Source of the DNA: CAZUXE01 sp964624585
Lineage (GTDB): Bacteria > Hydrothermota > Tepidihabitantia > B3-TA06
DNA: 18,406 nucleotides
Reading direction: 5' to 3'
Assembly (NCBI GenBank): GCA_964624585.1
Contig: CAZUXE010000033.1
Span: forward strand, 1-18,406
Shown: piece by piece, positions 14,659-18,406 of the stretch
Layout: every line of letters begins with the position of its first letter
Numbering within the stretch: position 1 is the stretch's first letter
The notes under the pieces: model-generated
Told to the model about the DNA's origin: nothing
What the model saw: only the letters and a program-made list of their open reading frames with translations
Databases searched by the model: none
Made by a program: the position numbers and the translations under genes

Positions 14659-15115
14659 CGCTTTTGGAAATTTCGATTTCGGTCTTTCCTGCGGTCTTAA
14701 TAACAAAGGTATCTTCTTTTACCTTGGCAATTGTGCCTATAACACCGCCATTTGTAATAATCTTATCGCCACGGTTCAATGCCTTGAGCATTTCCATATG
14801 CTTCTTCTGACGTCTACGCTGAGGAATAATCATAAGGAGATAGAACACGACAATGATACCCAGAAGAATACCCCAGGTAACCAGCTGACGGGTACGGGAC
14901 TGTTGTGGAGCTACGGGAGCAGGTACAGTCGATTGATCGGATTTTGTCGTTCCCTGCTGCGTTTCCCCAACTACTTGTCCTTCAGGCGGAGTAGTTTTTT
15001 CAGCGCTCTGAACCTTAGCTGCGGCAGGCGGTGCTGTAGGATCTTCAGGTTCTGCTGTAGGAGGAACAGAAACCTGACCTACTAAAGATAGCAATAATGC
15101 AAGTTTGAATATCAT
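14639..15115 (-). CDS. yajC: Preprotein translocase accessory subunit YajC
   Basis: YajC associates with SecDF at the Sec translocon in the cytoplasmic membrane. The diagnostic part is a TM helix at about 79-97 followed by PQRRRQKKHMEMLKALNRGDKIITNGGVIGTI and the small beta-rich domain ending at 158. YajC is usually around 90-120 residues. Here an extra N-terminal region precedes the TM: a hydrophobic stretch (1-15) that looks like a signal sequence, and a Pro/Ala/Thr/Glu-rich linker of about 60 residues. The ATG is preceded by GGAGG with 6-base spacing, and a promoter lies at 15160-15187. The gene ends in an A8 run just before TAA, where fmt begins in the -1 frame. secD and secF are not in the window. 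Confidence 0.88.
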   Translation of the reverse strand: MIFKLALLLSLVGQVSVPPTAEPEDPTAPPAAAKVQSAEKTTPPEGQVVGETQQGTTKSDQSTVPAPVAPQQSRTRQLVTWGILLGIIVVFYLLMIIPQRRRQKKHMEMLKALNRGDKIITNGGVIGTIAKVKEDTFVIKTAGKTEIEISKSVVTEKK

Positions 15116-15159
15116 TTAATGCCTCCAATTGCAATTAAATTCCATTTTCTTGAACCTTT

Positions 15160-15187
15160 ATTCTACGCAAACGAGGGTTTGTGTCAA
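15160..15187 (-). promoter_or_regulatory. Sigma70-type promoter of yajC-fmt
   Basis: On the minus strand, exact TTGACA (15187-15182), a 16-bp spacer and TAGAAT (15165-15160). Transcription would start near 15153, about 37 bases before the yajC ATG. Confidence 0.75.
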
Positions 15188-15378
15188 ACATACATGTTCA
15201 AAATTCAACCCGTTCCAAACCTCGGAATTTATTTCTTAAACGCACAATTTAAATTTGGAAAGCCTCTTAAAATCACCGGATTTGAAAATCAAAACTAATT
15301 TTGTTAAAGTAAATGTTGGTAGAAATCTTAGATAGAGGAAGTTTTCTTACACGGAAACACAATAAGGTTTACAGACGG

Positions 15379-15406
15379 TTGACAGTTGAAATCTTGCCGT
15401 TATAAT
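15379..15406 (+). promoter_or_regulatory. Consensus promoter of tRNA-Ala
   Basis: Exact TTGACA (15379-15384), 16-bp spacer, exact TATAAT (15401-15406). The predicted transcription start (about 15413) is within two or three bases of the mature tRNA 5' end, leaving little for RNase P to remove. Confidence 0.85.
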
Positions 15407-15414
15407 TCCCATAC

Positions 15415-15487
15415 GGGGACGTAGCTCAGCTGGGAGAGCACCTGCTTTGCAAGCAGGATGTCGGCGGTTCAAGTCCGCTCGTCTCCA
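15415..15487 (+). tRNA. tRNA-Ala (anticodon UGC)
   Basis: A complete 73-base cloverleaf. The acceptor GGGGACG pairs with CGTCTCC, and the third pair is G3:U70, the alanine identity element. The D arm contains AGCTGGGAGA. The anticodon stem CCTGC/GCAGG encloses TTTGCAA with anticodon TGC. The T arm reads GGCGGTTCAAGTCCGCT and the discriminator base is A (15487). The 3' CCA is not encoded (TTA follows), so it must be added by nucleotidyltransferase. It is a single gene driven by a consensus promoter, with no rRNA nearby. Confidence 0.97.
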
Positions 15488-15494
15488 TTAAAGA

Positions 15495-15532
15495 AACGCT
15501 CCGGGGAATTGGAAACAAGTTCCTGGAGCGTT
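15495..15532 (+). terminator. Terminator-like hairpin after tRNA-Ala
   Basis: AACGCTCC (15495-15502) pairs with GGAGCGTT (15525-15532). The stem extends inwards by GGGGA/TTCCT with two G:U pairs, making about 13 bp around a 12-base loop. It begins 7 bases after the tRNA. The usual U-tract is missing (ATGCTACA follows), so termination efficiency is uncertain. Confidence 0.45.
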
Positions 15533-15615
15533 ATGCTACAACCTCTCTCCAATCTGTTAGATGTTAAACAAAGCGAATACCTCACGAAACCGTCTAACAA
15601 CTTTTTTCTAAGAAC

Positions 15616-15643
15616 TTGACAAAGCCTATGCGGCAGCTATAAT
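15616..15643 (+). promoter_or_regulatory. Consensus promoter of the dtxR-feoAB operon
   Basis: Exact TTGACA (15616-15621), 16-bp spacer and exact TATAAT (15638-15643). Transcription would begin near 15650, about 27 bases before the ATG, inside an operator-like palindrome. A full-consensus promoter fits a gene set held down by a repressor. Confidence 0.85.
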
Positions 15644-15656
15644 TAGTTTAATCTAA
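15643..15656. promoter_or_regulatory. DtxR-like operator candidate
   Basis: TTAGTTTAATCTAA is palindromic at 12 of 14 positions, with perfect TTAG/CTAA arms. Over 19 bases it agrees with the classical DtxR box (TTAGGTTAGCCTAACCTAA) at about 12 positions. It overlaps the last base of the -10 and the predicted transcription start, so a metal-bound regulator there would block transcription of its own operon. Confidence 0.55.
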
Positions 15657-15676
15657 AATTTTTAGTGGAGGCTAAT

Positions 15677-16111
15677 ATGTCCGCCTTAACTGAAGGTATG
15701 CAGGATTATCTGGAAGCAATACTCCTGTGCGAAAAAACCCATCGCTTCGTTCGTACCAAACATCTTGCCGAACGCCTAGGGGTAAAAAGTCCCAGTGTAC
15801 ATGCTGCGGTAAAAGAATTAACCCGTATGGGGATGGTTGAACATGAAAGCTACGGACATATTGAACTAACCCCTGAAGGGCGCAAGGAAGCGGAATATGT
15901 TTATGCAAGGCATCAAATTCTCTATCACTTCTTTGCCGATACTCTTAGGTTGCCCAGTGAGATATCTGAAAGCAATGCTTGCGGAATTGAACATCATCTT
16001 AATAATCTTAGTATGACCAAATTTTCAAAATTCTTGGAGTTTCTTGATAAAAAAACCAAAGAAGATGCAAAATTTGCCCGTGAGCTTAAACGGGTTTTAA
16101 GGGAAGAATGA
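15677..16111 (+). CDS. DtxR/MntR-family metal-dependent repressor
   Basis: A 144-residue regulator: an N-terminal winged helix (about 8-65, with HLAERLGVKSPSVHAAVKEL as the helix-turn-helix) and a metal-binding dimerisation domain (66-144). It has no C-terminal SH3 domain, so the length is MntR-like. Its primary-site residues are Asp10, Cys102, Glu105 and His106 in CGIEHH, plus His79. The Cys is found in iron-sensing DtxR/IdeR, whereas Bacillus MntR has Glu there. I infer Fe(II) sensing, in line with feoAB downstream. The second DtxR site is not conserved (Tyr83, Glu98). The start is the ATG at 15677, 5 bases after GGAGG; a GTG at 15665 lies upstream of and overlaps that ribosome site and is rejected. 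It overlaps feoA by 4 bp (ATGA). Confidence 0.85.
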   Translation: MSALTEGMQDYLEAILLCEKTHRFVRTKHLAERLGVKSPSVHAAVKELTRMGMVEHESYGHIELTPEGRKEAEYVYARHQILYHFFADTLRLPSEISESNACGIEHHLNNLSMTKFSKFLEFLDKKTKEDAKFARELKRVLREE

Positions 16112-16350
16112 GGAATAAACTAAATATGAGTTTAGCTAATCTTAAAGTTGGAGCTGAAGCTGAAATTCTATCTTTAGAAGGAGGAAAGGGATTCCAAGCA
16201 AGACTGCGCGCCTTGGGCTTAGCTGAAGGCCAGCGCGTAAAAAAGCTCTCTGAGGTTGGATTAGGCGGTCCTGTAATAGTTTTAATCAACCGCGCTCAAA
16301 TAGCCATTGGCAAAGGTATGGCTCGTCGCGTAATGCTTAAAGCCTGCTGA
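16108..16350 (+). CDS. feoA: Ferrous iron transport protein A
   Basis: An 80-residue cytosolic SH3-like protein that works with FeoB. SLANLKVGAEAEILSLEGG starts the first strands, then FQARLRALGLAEGQRVKKL (29-47), the helix and turn typical of FeoA, and GPVIVLINRAQIAIGKGMARRVML at the end. The ATG at 16108 overlaps the regulator's stop codon and follows AAGGGAAG. A second ATG at 16126 would trim six residues and is also possible. It lies 164 bp before feoB, an unusually wide gap for this pair, which holds a stable hairpin. Confidence 0.88.
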   Translation: MRNKLNMSLANLKVGAEAEILSLEGGKGFQARLRALGLAEGQRVKKLSEVGLGGPVIVLINRAQIAIGKGMARRVMLKAC

Positions 16351-16429
16351 GAACGATGAACCGAACAGTAATTCCATGGGCTTGGCTTTAACTTAGGGGT
16401 TTACAGAAATGTCTAATCTTGCCGCTAGC

Positions 16430-16454
16430 AGTCTGAGCGCAAGTCGCTCAGACT
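16430..16454 (+). promoter_or_regulatory. Perfect hairpin in the feoA-feoB gap
   Basis: AGTCTGAGCG and CGCTCAGACT are exact 10-bp complements around CAAGT. Only a weak T-rich stretch (TGTTATTTACG) follows, so it may be a partial terminator or an RNA stabiliser that makes feoA and feoB levels differ. A TATACT at 16468-16473 could be a -10 for a separate feoB promoter, but I see no matching -35. Confidence 0.55.
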
Positions 16455-16514
16455 ATGTTATTTACGCTATACTCTTCCTTGCATTAATTTACAATCAAAG
16501 TATAGGAAAGTTCC

Positions 16515-18380
16515 ATGGCTAAAAAACTTGAATCTACGAATCATATTGTATCCGATATTTTATTGGTTGGTCAGCCTAATGTTGGTAAAAGCGTTCTTTT
16601 CTCGCGCATGACAGGCGTGCGTACAGTTGCGTCAAACTATCCCGGTACCACTGTAGGATTCACTTCTGGCAAAATGCGTTACGCCAATGACAATTATGAC
16701 CTTGTTGACGCACCAGGCACCTATTCTTTAGAACCCCTTGATGATGCCGCAAGGGTAACTATTAATTTGATTGATGGCGCCCGCCGCATAATCAATGTTG
16801 TAGATGCCACTCACCTTGAGCGACACCTAACGCTTACAATGGAGCTTTTGGCTCAAGGCAAACCTATGGTTCTTGCTTTGAATATGTCAGATGAAGCGCG
16901 CCATAAAGGTATTCAGATAGATGTAAAGAAACTCTCACTTCGCTTGGGAATACCGGTTATTCCGACAGTTGCTCGAACCGGTGAGGGAGTCAGAAAATTA
17001 ATTCTTTCCGCGCTATCCTTAGATATATCTTCAACAGACTCGCAGGCAGTTAAAATTAAACCGGCGCAGCATCCGCATATACCTCATCATCTTGACGCAA
17101 ACCATAAAGAACACAAGCATATTCCTGAAGAAAAGGTGTGGTCAAAGGTCGGTGTAATAGTAGATGAAGTACAAACCTTGCACCATCACCATCATACTTT
17201 TGGGCAATGGCTTGAAGATATTACAGTTCATCCCTTCTGGGGCGCTCTAACAGCTATACTTGCGCTTGTTGTTTCCTTCTCCCTCATACGTTTGATAGGC
17301 GAGTTTCTTGTAGGCGGAGCTATTGGCATTGTCGGAGAACCATGGTTTGAATTACCGTTTGGTACCGAAAAACTTTTTGATTTTGCCTGGACGCCCTTAA
17401 TGATGAAACTATCCGCCTTTTTAGGAGAAGGTAGTTTCTTACACAATCTTTTAATAGGTCACCTCATCAACGGTAGTGTTGATTATTTTCAGTCCTTCGG
17501 CGTGCTTACTTCAGGGCTTTTCATCCCACTAGGAGCGGTTCTACCCTATATCATAAGTTTCTATTTCGTGCTTTCAATTTTAGAAGATACAGGGTATCTG
17601 CCGCGTCTGGCAGTATTTTTAGACAATATTATGCACCGCCTAGGTCTACATGGATATGCCATCATCCCTACCCTGTTAGGTCTTGGTTGCAACGTTCCAG
17701 GAATTATGGCTACCCGAATACTTGAAACCAAACGTCAACGATTCATTGCTGCGACATTGATTTCCATAGCCGTACCTTGTGCAGCGCTTCAGGCAATGAT
17801 TATTGGTCTTGTTGGCAACCGCGGCATATGGCCTGTGGTTTTAATTTATGGTATTCTGGCTGTAGTTTGGATAGTGATAGGAATTGTGTTAAAGCTTACA
17901 ACTAAAGGATTCCAGCCTGAGCTTTTGATAGAAATCCCGCCTTACCGCGCTCCGGCATGGCGCGCCCTTGGCGCAAAAATGTGGATGCGTACGGTTGCAT
18001 TCCTTAAAGAGGCCCTACCTGTTGTTCTGGCAGCCGTGTTTGTAGTCAACATCTTGTATCAGCTTAATGTATTCGGTTATGTCGCCCGCCTAACTGCGCC
18101 TGTAATTAGCCGACTTTGGGGATTGCCTAAAGAAGCTATAGCTCCGTTACTTATAGGGATTCTGCGTAAAGATGTAGCCATCGGCATGTTTGGGCCACTG
18201 AATTTGACAATAAAACAGTTGGTTACCGGAAGCGTGGTACTTTCCATGTTCTTCCCATGCATAGCGACTTTTGTCATGATGTTCCGTGAACTCGGTTGGA
18301 AAGACGGCCTTAAATCAATGGCAATTATGCTTGTCGCCGTTGTAATAGTCGGCGCCGCCATAAACTTCCTCTGGCCATAA
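16515..18380 (+). CDS. feoB: Ferrous iron transporter FeoB with His-rich linker
   Basis: A 621-residue inner-membrane Fe(II) transporter with an N-terminal G domain. G1 is GQPNVGKS (19-26), G2 Thr in YPGTTVG (42-48), G3 DAPG (65-68), G4 NMSD (123-126) and G5 around TVARTGEG (151-158). The linker at 184-230 is rich in His: H186, H188, H191, H192, H197, H200, H202, then five in a row at 223-227. The membrane part follows, with EDTGYLPRLAVFLD (357-370), GLGCNVPGIMATR (389-401) and FFPCIAT (579-585) carrying the conserved gating and Cys motifs. It is somewhat shorter than typical FeoB (about 650-770) and lacks the C-terminal FeoC-like tail. The ATG follows AGGAAAG. It is the last gene of the regulator-feoA-feoB set and complete within the window. 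Confidence 0.95.
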   Translation: MAKKLESTNHIVSDILLVGQPNVGKSVLFSRMTGVRTVASNYPGTTVGFTSGKMRYANDNYDLVDAPGTYSLEPLDDAARVTINLIDGARRIINVVDATHLERHLTLTMELLAQGKPMVLALNMSDEARHKGIQIDVKKLSLRLGIPVIPTVARTGEGVRKLILSALSLDISSTDSQAVKIKPAQHPHIPHHLDANHKEHKHIPEEKVWSKVGVIVDEVQTLHHHHHTFGQWLEDITVHPFWGALTAILALVVSFSLIRLIGEFLVGGAIGIVGEPWFELPFGTEKLFDFAWTPLMMKLSAFLGEGSFLHNLLIGHLINGSVDYFQSFGVLTSGLFIPLGAVLPYIISFYFVLSILEDTGYLPRLAVFLDNIMHRLGLHGYAIIPTLLGLGCNVPGIMATRILETKRQRFIAATLISIAVPCAALQAMIIGLVGNRGIWPVVLIYGILAVVWIVIGIVLKLTTKGFQPELLIEIPPYRAPAWRALGAKMWMRTVAFLKEALPVVLAAVFVVNILYQLNVFGYVARLTAPVISRLWGLPKEAIAPLLIGILRKDVAIGMFGPLNLTIKQLVTGSVVLSMFFPCIATFVMMFRELGWKDGLKSMAIMLVAVVIVGAAINFLWP

Positions 18381-18406
18381 CCTAAAAATGTGAAACTCTG
18401 GGGTGA

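Noticed and set aside
14510..15085. 191-codon open frame on the plus strand
   Set aside because: It lies antisense to fmt and yajC, both clearly recognised, and its translation is Cys/Arg-rich and unlike a real protein.
15415..15532. T-box or riboswitch between tRNA-Ala and the regulator
   Set aside because: The hairpin follows the tRNA and precedes the regulator's own consensus promoter; no T-box sequence or specifier structure is visible.
15665..15676. GTG at 15665 as the start of the iron regulator
   Set aside because: It sits just before and overlaps the GGAGG ribosome site that serves the ATG at 15677, and adds four residues absent from the family pattern.
17181..17195. Five consecutive His codons as a vector-derived tag
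   Set aside because: They lie inside feoB between native domains, next to other scattered His residues, with no cloning-linker sequence.

Overview
This is a bacterial chromosome segment of moderately low GC. It carries YajC, methionyl-tRNA formyltransferase, a tRNA-Ala(UGC) with the G3:U70 identity pair, a DtxR/feoAB ferrous-iron locus, and six promoters with an exact TTGACA -35 box. Feo transport suggests an anoxic or microoxic, iron-regulated life. I cannot assign a phylum. DUF4388/roadblock proteins, GT-C glycosyltransferases, and GTG or TTG starts would fit an uncultured environmental lineage such as a Chloroflexota-like or candidate-phylum bacterium, but this is a weak inference.

Layout. 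Positions 1-676 are non-coding and repeat-rich: a 68-bp direct repeat, several palindromes and a degenerate TGTTACGG minisatellite. Positions 677-5023 (minus strand) form a compact three-gene cell-surface carbohydrate operon: a UDP-galactopyranose-mutase/amine-oxidase-like flavoprotein and two paralogous GT-C membrane glycosyltransferases. The first glycosyltransferase appears to lack a conventional start codon. A TPR lipoprotein follows (5187-6260, minus). A second tandem array (6369-6446), built on the same TGTTACGGG core but in inverted orientation, closes this block. Positions 6650-7594 (plus) encode an extended-SDR (GalE-like) protein that has lost its catalytic Tyr and Lys. Positions 7836-8435 (minus) encode a degenerate methyltransferase-like protein. 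Positions 8436-9815 hold 1.38 kb with no credible gene but strong strand asymmetry and a G-rich minus strand.

Positions 9816-13086 (minus) form a four-gene cluster that is the best candidate for an undescribed system: a DUF4388-linker-roadblock/LC7 protein, a second roadblock-like protein with an extra C-terminal domain, and two paralogous stand-alone 7-TM proteins. No Ras-like GTPase is present nearby. A divergent promoter region, apparently leaderless on the plus side, separates it from a GNAT acetyltransferase (13207-13644, plus). Convergent to that lies yajC-fmt (15115-13708, minus). The plus strand then carries tRNA-Ala, a DtxR-family regulator, feoA and feoB (15415-18380). The regulator's metal-site residues and an operator-like palindrome at its own promoter suggest Fe(II)-dependent autoregulation of the feo operon.

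A recurrent theme is unusual expression signals. Six promoters share an exact TTGACA and a 16-bp spacer, and two genes (the second glycosyltransferase and fmt) lack ATG/GTG/TTG where homology places the N-terminus. All calls come from reading the sequence; no database search was run.
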